From NCBI RefSeq assembly GCF_014640615.1, contig NZ_BMHH01000003.1:1-64000 (forward strand): 64,000 bases of DNA. Direction: 5' to 3'. The position numbers and the translations under genes were made by a program. Below are positions 25,189 to 32,873 of the stretch, piece after piece (within the stretch, counting starts at the first letter, position 1; every line of letters starts with the position of its first letter). The notes beneath the pieces are model-generated. The model had not been told where the DNA came from and did no database searches. It saw only the letters and a program-made list of their open reading frames with translations. This stretch comes from Paramesorhizobium endophyticum (lineage in GTDB: Bacteria > Pseudomonadota > Alphaproteobacteria > Rhizobiales > Rhizobiaceae).

Positions 25189-26298
25189 TCAAACCCGCGC
25201 AAGCACCTTCCCCTTCCGGTCCGTCACAATGATCTCCACTTCCACCGGCGCTCCCCGCAAAACTTCCAGCGCCGTATTGCGCGCGCCGACCGCTATCGGG
25301 CGCGCGAGGTCGAAACCCAAGCCTTGAGTCATTTCAAGCACTTCCAGCGCGCTGTTGGCAGAAAGAATCCGCTCTTTCATGTCAGCGGGCACGCCGATCT
25401 TTTCCGCCTCCGTCCAGAGGAAGCCCATGTCCACCTGACTGCGGGAGGAATGCAGATCCAGCGCGCCTTGGGCGAGCTTGGTCAGCTTGGCGAAGCCCCC
25501 GGCGATGGTGAGGCGGTCGATGGGGTGGGCGCGGAGATATTTGAGCAATCCACCGGCGAAGTCGCCCATGTCGAGGAGCGCGAAGTCGGGCAGGTTGTAG
25601 ATTTTCTGCGCCGCGTCCTCGGAGGTGGAGCCGGTCGCGCCCAGCACATGCTTTTGTCCGGCGGCGCGGGCGACATCGATGCCGCGATGGATGGAATGTA
25701 TCCATGAGGAGCAGGAGAAGGGGTGGACCACGCCCGTGGTGCCGAGAATGGAGATGCCGCCGATAATGCCTAAGCGCGGGTTCCAGGTCTTTTTGGCGAT
25801 TTCCTCACCGCCGGGCACCGAGATTGTAATCATCAGATCGGCGGGGAGGCCATATTCGGCGCAGATTTCCTCGCAGACGGCCTGCATCATGGCGCGGGGC
25901 ACCGGATTGATCGCCGCCTCGCCGGGCGGGATCGGCAGACCGGGGCGGGTGACGGTGCCGACGCCTTCGCCCGCGGCAAAGAGGATGCCGCTTCCGGGCG
26001 GGGCGGGGAAGACGGTGGAGATTATGGTCGCGCCGTGGGTGACATCGGGGTCGTCGCCCGCGTCCTTGACGATGCCGGCCATGGCATAGCTGTCGCCAAG
26101 GCTTTCGATGGCGAGCGCGAAATAGGGCACTTCGCCCTTGGGCAGGATGATGCCGACGGGATCGGGAAACTCACCGGTGATGAGCGCCGTCAAAGCCGCC
26201 TTGGTCGCGGCAGTGGCGCAGGCGCCGGTGGTCCAGCCGCGCCGCAGGGCTTTTTCATCGCCGGTTTTTCTTGTTCCGGCATCTGGTTCGTCGTTCAT
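25189..26298 (-). CDS. cbiD: Cobalt-precorrin-5B C1-methyltransferase, CbiD type
   Basis: A 369-residue CbiD protein. Signature stretches: RRGWTTGACATAATKAAL near residue 19, VTHGATIISTVF, GEAAINPVPR, and WNPRLGIIGGISILGTTG. CbiD carries out C-1 methylation with ring contraction steps in the anaerobic route, and it occurs in many aerobic cobalamin makers that lack CobF. Its presence among aerobic-type genes therefore suggests that it stands in for CobF. An ATG starts the frame at 26298, followed upstream by a family F repeat shared with the divergent cobA. Confidence 0.94.
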   Translation of the reverse strand: MNDEPDAGTRKTGDEKALRRGWTTGACATAATKAALTALITGEFPDPVGIILPKGEVPYFALAIESLGDSYAMAGIVKDAGDDPDVTHGATIISTVFPAPPGSGILFAAGEGVGTVTRPGLPIPPGEAAINPVPRAMMQAVCEEICAEYGLPADLMITISVPGGEEIAKKTWNPRLGIIGGISILGTTGVVHPFSCSSWIHSIHRGIDVARAAGQKHVLGATGSTSEDAAQKIYNLPDFALLDMGDFAGGLLKYLRAHPIDRLTIAGGFAKLTKLAQGALDLHSSRSQVDMGFLWTEAEKIGVPADMKERILSANSALEVLEMTQGLGFDLARPIAVGARNTALEVLRGAPVEVEIIVTDRKGKVLARV

Positions 26299-26318
26299 AG
26301 AGGCTTTATAGAGCGAAT

Positions 26319-26400
26319 GGGGAATAGTGAGTAGGGAATAGTGAGATAGTGAGTAGGGAAAAAGCCTACTAACTCACTGTTCACTACCTCACTATCTCAC
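26319..26400. repeat. Family F hairpin (GTGAGATAGTGAGTAGGGAA)
   Basis: An 82-bp imperfect hairpin between the divergent cbiD and cobA. Left side GGGAATAGTGAGATAGTGAG, right side the inverse CTCACTACC then TCACTATCTCAC, with inner AAAAGCCTAC. A second copy is at 44648-44720. Confidence 0.8.
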
Positions 26401-26421
26401 TTGGGCATCGGGAGACGCTGT

Positions 26422-27261
26422 ATGATCGCAACGAGGACGCGCATGGGCCTGCCAATCTTCGAGCCGGGCCATGTCTGGCTGGTCGGCGCGGGGCCGGGCG
26501 ATCCGGGCTTGCTCACGCTCCATGCCGTCAATGGGCTCGAGCAGGCGGATGTGATCGTCTATGACGCGCTTGTCGATGCGCAGTGCCTGGCGCTGGCGCG
26601 GGAGGGCGCGGTGCTGGAATATGCGGGCAAGCGCGGCGGCAAGCCTTCGCCGAAGCAGCGCGACATCTCCTTGCGGCTGGTGGAGCTGGCGCGGGCGGGC
26701 AAGCGAGTGCTGCGGCTCAAGGGCGGCGACCCGTTCATCTTCGGGCGCGGCGGGGAGGAAGCGCTGACGCTGGTGGAAAACGGAATCCCGTTCCGGATCG
26801 TACCCGGCGTTACCGCCGGCATTGGCGGGCTGGCCTATGCGGGCATTCCGGCGACGATGCGCGAGATCAATCACAGCGTTACCTTCCTTACCGGCCATGA
26901 CGCGACCGGTGTCGTTCCCGACACGATCGACTGGGAGGCGACGGCCAAGGGCTCCCCCGTTATCGTCATGTATATGGCGATGAAGCATATCGCCCTCATC
27001 ACGCAGCGGCTGATCGATGCAGGCCGTTCGCCCGACGAGCCGACCGCCTTCATCTGCAACGCCACCATGGCGAACCAGCGGGTCCTGGTGACAACGCTCG
27101 CGCGCGCGGAAAGCGACGTGGCGGAGGCCGGGCTGGAACCGCCGGCGGTCGTCGTCATTGGTGAAGTGGTAAGGTTACGCGAAACGCTCGACTGGATGGG
27201 GGCGGCAAGCGGCCTTATCTCTTCTATCCCCACTGGTGAAATGGAACAGACAGGCAAATGA
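26422..27261 (+). CDS. cobA: Uroporphyrinogen-III C-methyltransferase
   Basis: A 279-residue SUMT enzyme that methylates uroporphyrinogen III at C-2 and C-7 to give precorrin-2, the entry step to cobalamin and sirohaem. Motifs: VWLVGAGPGDPGLLTLHAV, VLRLKGGDPFIFGRGGEE and VPGVTAGIGGLAYAGIP. The ATG at 26422 follows GGGAG by 8 bases; the frame is open further to a TTG at 26401. It ends overlapping cobB by 4 bases. Confidence 0.95.
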   Translation: MIATRTRMGLPIFEPGHVWLVGAGPGDPGLLTLHAVNGLEQADVIVYDALVDAQCLALAREGAVLEYAGKRGGKPSPKQRDISLRLVELARAGKRVLRLKGGDPFIFGRGGEEALTLVENGIPFRIVPGVTAGIGGLAYAGIPATMREINHSVTFLTGHDATGVVPDTIDWEATAKGSPVIVMYMAMKHIALITQRLIDAGRSPDEPTAFICNATMANQRVLVTTLARAESDVAEAGLEPPAVVVIGEVVRLRETLDWMGAASGLISSIPTGEMEQTGK

Positions 27262-28622
27262 AGGGATTTCTGATCGCCGCGCCGTCCTCGGGTTCGGGCA
27301 AGACGACGGTGACGCTCGGGCTGTTGCGCGCGCTGAAAGAACGGGATGTGGCGCTTGCGCCCGCCAAGGCCGGGCCTGACTATATCGATCCGGCCTTTCA
27401 TGCGGCGGCGAGCGGCGCGCCGTGCTTCAACCTCGATCCCTGGGCAATGCGGCCTGATCTTTTAAGCGCGCTCGCCTCGCGCATGACGCAGGGCGACAAG
27501 TTGCTCGTCGCGGAGGCGATGATGGGGCTGTTCGACGGGGCCGTCGACGGGACGGGCTCGGCGGCGGACCTTGCCGTGCATCTGGGCTTACCGGTGATTC
27601 TGGTGGTGGATTGCAGCCGCCAGTCGCAATCGGTGGCGGCGCTGGTCAAAGGATTTCGCGATTTCCGGCCGAATATCCTCATCGCAGGGCTGGTGCTGAA
27701 CCGCGTCGGCAGCGCGCGGCACGAGGCGATGCTGCGGGCGGCGCTGGAGCCCTTGGGCATCTGCGTGCTGGGCGTGATCCCGCGTGATGAGAAGCTGGCT
27801 TTGCCGGAGCGGCATCTGGGCCTCGTGCAGGCGGGCGAGCATGGCGATCTCGAAGCCTTCATCGCCCATGCGGGCCGCGTGATGGGCGAGCGGCTGGATT
27901 TGAAACATATCGAAGACATTGCGCGGCAGGCTCATACGGACCCTGCGCCCGCCAATGTGCCGCGGCTGCCGCCCTTGGGGCAGAACGCAATGACCTTATC
28001 CGAAAAGTCTGCAACTTTTCCGGATCATGCTCCGGGCCAGCACATCGCGGTGGCGCGCGACGATGCCTTCGCCTTTTCCTATACGCATATTCTCGACGGC
28101 TGGCGCAGGCGCGGGGCTGCCTTGAGTTTCTTCTCGCCGCTCGCCGATGAAGCGCCTGACATTCAGGCGGATGCGATCTACCTGCCGGGCGGCTATCCGG
28201 AACTGCATGGCGGCCGGCTTGCTGCAGCAAGGACCTTCCGTGAGGGGCTGCGGCAGGCGGCGGCCAAGGGCATTGCCATCTATGGCGAGTGCGGCGGCTA
28301 TATGGTGCTGGGCGAAGGGCTGGAGGACGCAGAAGGGCGGCGGCACGAAATGCTGGGCCTTTTGCCTGTCGAGACGAGCTTTGCCCGCCGCAAGCTGCAT
28401 CTGGGCTACCGCAAGCTGACGCCGCTTGCCGGCTCGCCCTGGCAGGTGCCGCTGCGCGGCCATGAGTTCCATTATGCCAGCATCGTGCGGGAGGGGGCGG
28501 CGCAGCGCCTGTTCCGGGTTGCCGATGCGCTGGACGAGGATCTGGGCGAGGCGGGACTGCGCGTCGGCTCCGTGGCCGGCTCCTACATGCATGTGATCGA
28601 CATGGCCGGAGACGGCCTATGA
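27258..28622 (+). CDS. cobB: Hydrogenobyrinic acid a,c-diamide synthase (CobB), with an embedded repeat
   Basis: A 454-residue glutamine-dependent amidase for the a and c side chains. The N-terminal CbiA domain begins with the P-loop APSSGSGKTTVTLGLLRAL. The C-terminal glutamine amidotransferase domain has YGECGGYMVLGEGL with the catalytic Cys near residue 344. Residues 244-258 (around MTLSEKSATFPDHA) are encoded by a family G palindrome lying in the linker between the two domains. It overlaps cobA and cobC by 4 bases each (ATGA), so cobA-cobB-cobC form one coupled unit. Confidence 0.95.
   Translation: MKGFLIAAPSSGSGKTTVTLGLLRALKERDVALAPAKAGPDYIDPAFHAAASGAPCFNLDPWAMRPDLLSALASRMTQGDKLLVAEAMMGLFDGAVDGTGSAADLAVHLGLPVILVVDCSRQSQSVAALVKGFRDFRPNILIAGLVLNRVGSARHEAMLRAALEPLGICVLGVIPRDEKLALPERHLGLVQAGEHGDLEAFIAHAGRVMGERLDLKHIEDIARQAHTDPAPANVPRLPPLGQNAMTLSEKSATFPDHAPGQHIAVARDDAFAFSYTHILDGWRRRGAALSFFSPLADEAPDIQADAIYLPGGYPELHGGRLAAARTFREGLRQAAAKGIAIYGECGGYMVLGEGLEDAEGRRHEMLGLLPVETSFARRKLHLGYRKLTPLAGSPWQVPLRGHEFHYASIVREGAAQRLFRVADALDEDLGEAGLRVGSVAGSYMHVIDMAGDGL
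27987..28030. repeat. Family G palindrome inside cobB
   Basis: CTTATCCGAAAAGTCTGCAA then CTTTTCCGGATCATGC, inside the cobB coding region. The outer left arm has drifted (GCAATGACC) but the core is unchanged. The reading frame is kept. Confidence 0.9.
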
Positions 28623-29611
28623 CCATCGAGCATGGCGGGGCGCTCGACCGGGCGATTGCGCGCTTCGGCGGCGCGCGGGAAGACTGGCTCGACCTTTCCA
28701 CCGGCATCAATCCGGAGGCATTCCCCCTGCCTGACATCGCGCCCGATATCTGGAACAGGCTTCCGGATGAGTGGCTTTTGACCCGGGCGCTCGCGGCGGC
28801 GCGGGGCTATTATCGCACGGCTGACGGTGCTGCGATCATCGCCGCGCCAGGCACGCAGGCGCTGATCCAGATCGTGCCGGAACTGGTTTCGCCCGGCGAA
28901 GTCGCCATCCTGTCGCCGACCTATCAGGAGCACCACGCCGCCTTCGTGCGGGCGGGGTGGGCGGTGGTGCCTTGCGCGGATATTGGTTCCGTTCCGGCGA
29001 CGGCGAAGGCCGCCGTGGTGGTCAATCCGAACAATCCCGATGGCCGTGTCGTACCAGTCGGTGAATTGCTGGCGCTGGCGGAGCGGCTGGGGCGGCGCGG
29101 CGGGTTTCTGGTGGTGGACGAGGCGTTTGCCGATGCGCATCCGGAGGTGAGCGTTGCGGGGGCGGCGGGGAAGGATAACCTTATCGTGCTGAAATCCTTC
29201 GGGAAATTCTTCGGCCTTGCCGGGTTGCGGCTGGGTTTTGCGGTGTCCAGCGCGGGCATTGCGCGGAAATTGGCTGAACGGCTCGGGCCATGGGCGGTTT
29301 CCGGCCCGGCGCTGGCGATTGCCGTTCATGCGTTTCAGGCTGGCCCGGTTCTGGGCGCGTTTCGGGAGCGTATTTTTGTCCGCCGCGCCGGGCTGTCTAA
29401 TGTTCTTCAGCAGGCAGGCGTGGAAGAGCTCGGCGGGACGGCGCTGTTTGCGCTCATTCGGCATCCACACGCCCATGCGCTGCACGAGCATCTCTGCCGG
29501 CGGCATATCCTGACGCGCAAATTCGATTATGCGCCGGACTGGCTGCGCATCGGACTTATCCTCGATGAGTCACAGTTGCGCCGACTTGAAGACACATTGC
29601 GGGATGCATAA
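28619..29611 (+). CDS. cobC: L-threonine-O-3-phosphate decarboxylase
   Basis: A 330-residue fold-type I PLP enzyme (aminotransferase class I/II family) that supplies the aminopropanol arm of cobalamin. N-terminal HGGALDRAIARFGG with LDLSTGINPEAFP and the PLP-lysine motif LKSFGKFFGLAGLRLGF (about 192-208) are diagnostic. Start overlaps the cobB stop. Standard neighbour of cobD, with which it works. Confidence 0.94.
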   Translation: MTIEHGGALDRAIARFGGAREDWLDLSTGINPEAFPLPDIAPDIWNRLPDEWLLTRALAAARGYYRTADGAAIIAAPGTQALIQIVPELVSPGEVAILSPTYQEHHAAFVRAGWAVVPCADIGSVPATAKAAVVVNPNNPDGRVVPVGELLALAERLGRRGGFLVVDEAFADAHPEVSVAGAAGKDNLIVLKSFGKFFGLAGLRLGFAVSSAGIARKLAERLGPWAVSGPALAIAVHAFQAGPVLGAFRERIFVRRAGLSNVLQQAGVEELGGTALFALIRHPHAHALHEHLCRRHILTRKFDYAPDWLRIGLILDESQLRRLEDTLRDA

Positions 29612-29661
29612 GCCCTGCTTGCATATTGTTGCCACATTGGTCCGGTTCTTGGGGTAAGCCC

Positions 29662-30642
29662 ATGGAAATAAAGCTGATTATCCTGTTTCTCGCGCTTGTT
29701 CTCGACCGCTTTCTGGGTGATCCCGAATGGCTGTGGCGCAAGGTGCCGCATCCGGTCGTTCTCTTCGGCAACGCCATCTCCTTCATCGACAAGCGCTATA
29801 ATGATGCCCGCCAGAGCGAGGCAGAGCGGGAGAGGCTCGGCATCTGGACGATCGTCGCGCTGCTCTTGGCGGCGGTGGTGGCGGGGATGCTGCTGCAGAC
29901 CTTCCTCCGGCAACTCTCCTGGCTGGGCGCGCTCATCGAAATTGCGCTGGTGGCGATCCTGCTGGCGCAGAAGAGCCTTGCCGACCATGTGTCGCGCGTC
30001 GCCACCGCCTTGCGCGAGGAGGGGCTGGATGGAGGCCGCCGCGCCGTCGCGATGATCGTCGGGCGCGACCCGCAATCGCTCGATCAGGCCGGAGTGAGCC
30101 GCGCCGCTGTCGAGAGCCTTGCCGAGAACAGTTCGGACGGGATCATCGCGCCGGCCTTCTGGTATCTGCTGCTCGGCCTGCCGGGGCTGTTCGCCTATAA
30201 GCTACTCAACACGGCGGATTCGATGATTGGTCATCTCAACCCGCGCTATCGTGCGTTCGGGCGGTTCGCGGCGCAGCTCGATGATGCGGCGAACTGGATA
30301 CCAGCACGGCTCACCGGCTGCCTGATCGCGCTCGTCGCATCGATCCATGGCGGGCGCGGCGCGGCGCGACGTTCGTTCGGGGTGATGATGCGCGACGCCC
30401 GCCTGCACCGCTCGCCCAATGCGGGATGGCCGGAGGCGGCCTATGCCGGGGCGCTGGATGTGGCGCTGGCCGGGCCGCGTGTTTATGGAGGGGAGATCGT
30501 CAATGAGCCGATGGTGAATGGGGCAGGGCGGCATGATCTGGGGGCGGAGGATATCGGGGCGGCGCTGAAACTGTTCTGGGTATCGATGACGGTGTTTGCC
30601 GGTATCGTGCTGGTGCTCGGGGTGGCGGGGTTGGTGTTTTAG
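29662..30642 (+). CDS. cobD: Adenosylcobinamide-phosphate synthase (CbiB/CobD)
   Basis: A 326-residue inner-membrane protein that attaches the aminopropanol arm to adenosylcobyric acid. It starts with a membrane segment containing the typical LDRFLGDPEWLWRKVPHPVVLFG, and carries SLAENSSDGIIAPAFWYLLLGLPG and LNTADSMIGHLNPRY. The ATG at 29662 is chosen over 29626 because the family begins there. Last gene of the plus-strand cob run. Confidence 0.95.
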   Translation: MEIKLIILFLALVLDRFLGDPEWLWRKVPHPVVLFGNAISFIDKRYNDARQSEAERERLGIWTIVALLLAAVVAGMLLQTFLRQLSWLGALIEIALVAILLAQKSLADHVSRVATALREEGLDGGRRAVAMIVGRDPQSLDQAGVSRAAVESLAENSSDGIIAPAFWYLLLGLPGLFAYKLLNTADSMIGHLNPRYRAFGRFAAQLDDAANWIPARLTGCLIALVASIHGGRGAARRSFGVMMRDARLHRSPNAGWPEAAYAGALDVALAGPRVYGGEIVNEPMVNGAGRHDLGAEDIGAALKLFWVSMTVFAGIVLVLGVAGLVF

Positions 30643-30662
30643 GGCGTTTCGCTTTCAAATGT

Positions 30663-30834
30663 CGGCGGGACAGTAACCCCCCTCTGCCCTGCCGGGCATC
30701 TCCCCCACAAGGGGGGAGATTGGCCTTCATCGATGACGGCATACAATCGCCGACGTTCGTTGATTGGCGAAAGCAGGACTCACAGCCAATCTCCCCCCTT
30801 GTGGGGGAGATGTCCGGCAGGACAGAGGGGGGTG
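30663..30834. repeat. Family A paired inverted repeat
   Basis: A complete 172-bp element between the convergent cobD and ABC permease genes. The centre has CCTTCATCGATGACGGCATA. Confidence 0.9.
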
Positions 30835-30857
30835 TCATAGGGCACTGACGTCTCACA

Positions 30858-31655
30858 TCATTTTTTCGGGTCCAGCGCATCCCTCAGCCCGTCGCCCAGC
30901 AGATTGAGCCCCAGCACCGTCACGACAATGGCAAGGCCCGGAAACAGCGCCATGTGCGGCGCGATGCCGATCATGGTTTGCGCTTCGAACAGCATGCGGC
31001 CCCAGCTTGGGTTCGGCGGCGGTGCGCCCAGCCCCAGATAGGAGAGGCCGGCTTCGGCGAGGATGCCGAGCGCGAACTGGATGGTTGCCTGGACGATCAG
31101 CAGGCTCGCGATGTTGGGCAGGATGTGGTGAAGCGTGATGCCGCCGAGGCTTTTGCCGAGCGCCTTCGCCGCGAGAATGAACTCGCGTTGCATTACGGCC
31201 AACGCGCCGCCGCGCGCCACCCTGGCGAATACCGGAATGTTGAAGATGCCGATGGCTAGGATTGCGTTGAATGCGCCGGGCCCGAAGATCGCGGTAATCA
31301 TGATGGCGGTGATGAGGGCGGGGAAGGCGAAGACAAGATCGTTGAGGCGCATCAGCATTTCATCGAGCCAGCCGCCGCGCGCCGCCGCGAAAAGGCCGAG
31401 CGGGATGCCAAGTCCGGCACCGATGCCAACAGCCACTAACGCCACGGCGATGGAATTGCGGCTGCCCGCCATGATCATGGAGAGGAGGTCGCGCCCGAAA
31501 TGGTCAGTGCCAAGCCAATGAGCCGCTGAGGGTCCTTGCAGCTTGGCGGCGATGTCGATGGCCGTCGGGTCATAGGGCGTCCATATCAGGGAGATTATCG
31601 CCATGGCGGCGATGGCAACCGTGATAGCGAGGCCGATGAGCAGGGAGCGGGTCAT
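30858..31655 (-). CDS. Dipeptide/oligopeptide-type ABC transporter permease (DppC-like)
   Basis: A 265-residue permease with about six membrane segments. The DppC signatures HWLGTDHFGRDLLSMIMAGS and the docking loop EFILAAKALGKSLGGITLHH are seen, and it ends GDGLRDALDPKK as the family does. The ATG at 31655 overlaps the stop of the upstream permease (ATGA). A longer open frame to 31931 is only a shadow of that gene. No ATPase gene follows. Confidence 0.92.
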   Translation of the reverse strand: MTRSLLIGLAITVAIAAMAIISLIWTPYDPTAIDIAAKLQGPSAAHWLGTDHFGRDLLSMIMAGSRNSIAVALVAVGIGAGLGIPLGLFAAARGGWLDEMLMRLNDLVFAFPALITAIMITAIFGPGAFNAILAIGIFNIPVFARVARGGALAVMQREFILAAKALGKSLGGITLHHILPNIASLLIVQATIQFALGILAEAGLSYLGLGAPPPNPSWGRMLFEAQTMIGIAPHMALFPGLAIVVTVLGLNLLGDGLRDALDPKK

Positions 31656-32599
31656 CTTCTGTCTCTCAGACGCGGATCGGCCAGTGCATAGGCGAGATCC
31701 ACGATCAGGTTGACGAGGATGATGGCGGCAACCAGCACCATGATGACGCCCTCGACGACGATCAGGTCGCGCTGGGTGATGGCCTGGAAGATCAGCCGCC
31801 CAAGGCCGGGAAGGTAGAAGACGTTCTCGATAATGATAGTGCCCGCCAGCAGGAAGGAGAATTGCAGGCCCATGATTGTCAGGACCGGGATCAGGGCGTT
31901 GGGCATGGCATGGCGGCAGAGGATGGCCCATTGTCCCAGCCCCTTGGCGCGGGCGGTGCGGATATAGTCTTCCGAAAGAGTTTCGATAAGGGCCGAGCGG
32001 GTGACGCGGGCGAGGATGGCCGCTTGCGGCAGGGCGAGGGCGATGGCCGGGAGGATCAGCGCCTTCAGGGCCGGGCCGATGCCAGCGCTCCAGCCTGGAA
32101 AACCGCCTGCAGGCACGAGGCGCAGGCTGACGGCGAAAACATAGACGAGCAACAGCGCGAACCAGAAATTCGGGATGGCGACGCCGAGCTGGCTGACGCC
32201 CATGATCGTCATATCCGACGCGCGGCCATAGCGATTGGCGGCATAGAGGCCGACCGGGATGGCGATGGCTGTGGAGAGGGCGATCGCCATCAGGGCGAGG
32301 GGGAGCGATACGGCGATGCGCTCGGCGATGAGCTGGCCGACCGGCACGGCGTAGGTGTAGGAGCGGCCGAAATCGCCTGAGAGCATGTGCCCGGCCCAGG
32401 TGAGATAGCGCAGGACGAGCGGCTGGTTGAGCCCCAGCTGCTCACGCAGCGCCGCCACCGCATCCTCGCTCGCGCCGATCCCCAGCATCAGCCGCGCCGG
32501 GTCGCCGGGGAGGATTTCCAGGACGGCGAAGACGACGACGGAGGCGACGGCGAGGGTGGCGAAGGAGATGGCGAGGCGTTTCAGGAGGTGGGGGAGCAT
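31652..32599 (-). CDS. Dipeptide/oligopeptide-type ABC transporter permease (DppB-like)
   Basis: A 315-residue permease. The N-terminal segment LKRLAISFATLAVASVVVFA, LPGDPARLMLG, and the docking loop EDYIRTARAKGLGQWAILCR are typical of DppB, and it ends VDLAYALADPRLRDR. It forms the membrane channel with the downstream permease. A 165-bp family E repeat separates it from the binding protein gene upstream. Confidence 0.92.
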   Translation of the reverse strand: MLPHLLKRLAISFATLAVASVVVFAVLEILPGDPARLMLGIGASEDAVAALREQLGLNQPLVLRYLTWAGHMLSGDFGRSYTYAVPVGQLIAERIAVSLPLALMAIALSTAIAIPVGLYAANRYGRASDMTIMGVSQLGVAIPNFWFALLLVYVFAVSLRLVPAGGFPGWSAGIGPALKALILPAIALALPQAAILARVTRSALIETLSEDYIRTARAKGLGQWAILCRHAMPNALIPVLTIMGLQFSFLLAGTIIIENVFYLPGLGRLIFQAITQRDLIVVEGVIMVLVAAIILVNLIVDLAYALADPRLRDRR

Positions 32600-32672
32600 G
32601 GGATGCCTCCTGCAGCCGTTTCTCTTTTAAAGGAGCTGCTCAGATGTCCTTTCAAGACTGTCGTGGTGGTGG

Positions 32673-32837
32673 AGAGGTAGAGGAATGGATCCCAGTGACA
32701 AGCACTGGGATGACGGTAGATTGGCTGTTGCAGGCAATGTTCGACAGTCCCGTCGGCAAGACGGTCTTTCTTCGTACAACGCTGTACCAACCCCGTCATC
32801 CCAGTGCTTGTCACTGGGATCCATTCCTCTACGGTGG
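32673..32837. repeat. Family E paired inverted repeat
   Basis: Two 43-bp arms, GAGGAATGGATCCCAGTGAC then AAGCACTGGGATGACGG and the inverse, around a 70-bp unrelated centre. Each arm also contains its own small hairpin (CCCAGTGACAAGCACTGGG). A second copy is at 62999-63155. Confidence 0.9.
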
Positions 32838-32873
32838 CCCAATCGCCACGCCACGAACTAAGCCTATTCCCCT

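Noticed and set aside
25042-25707. Plus-strand frame of 221 codons opposite cbiD
   Set aside because: Begins in a repeat and continues antisense to conserved CbiD sequence.
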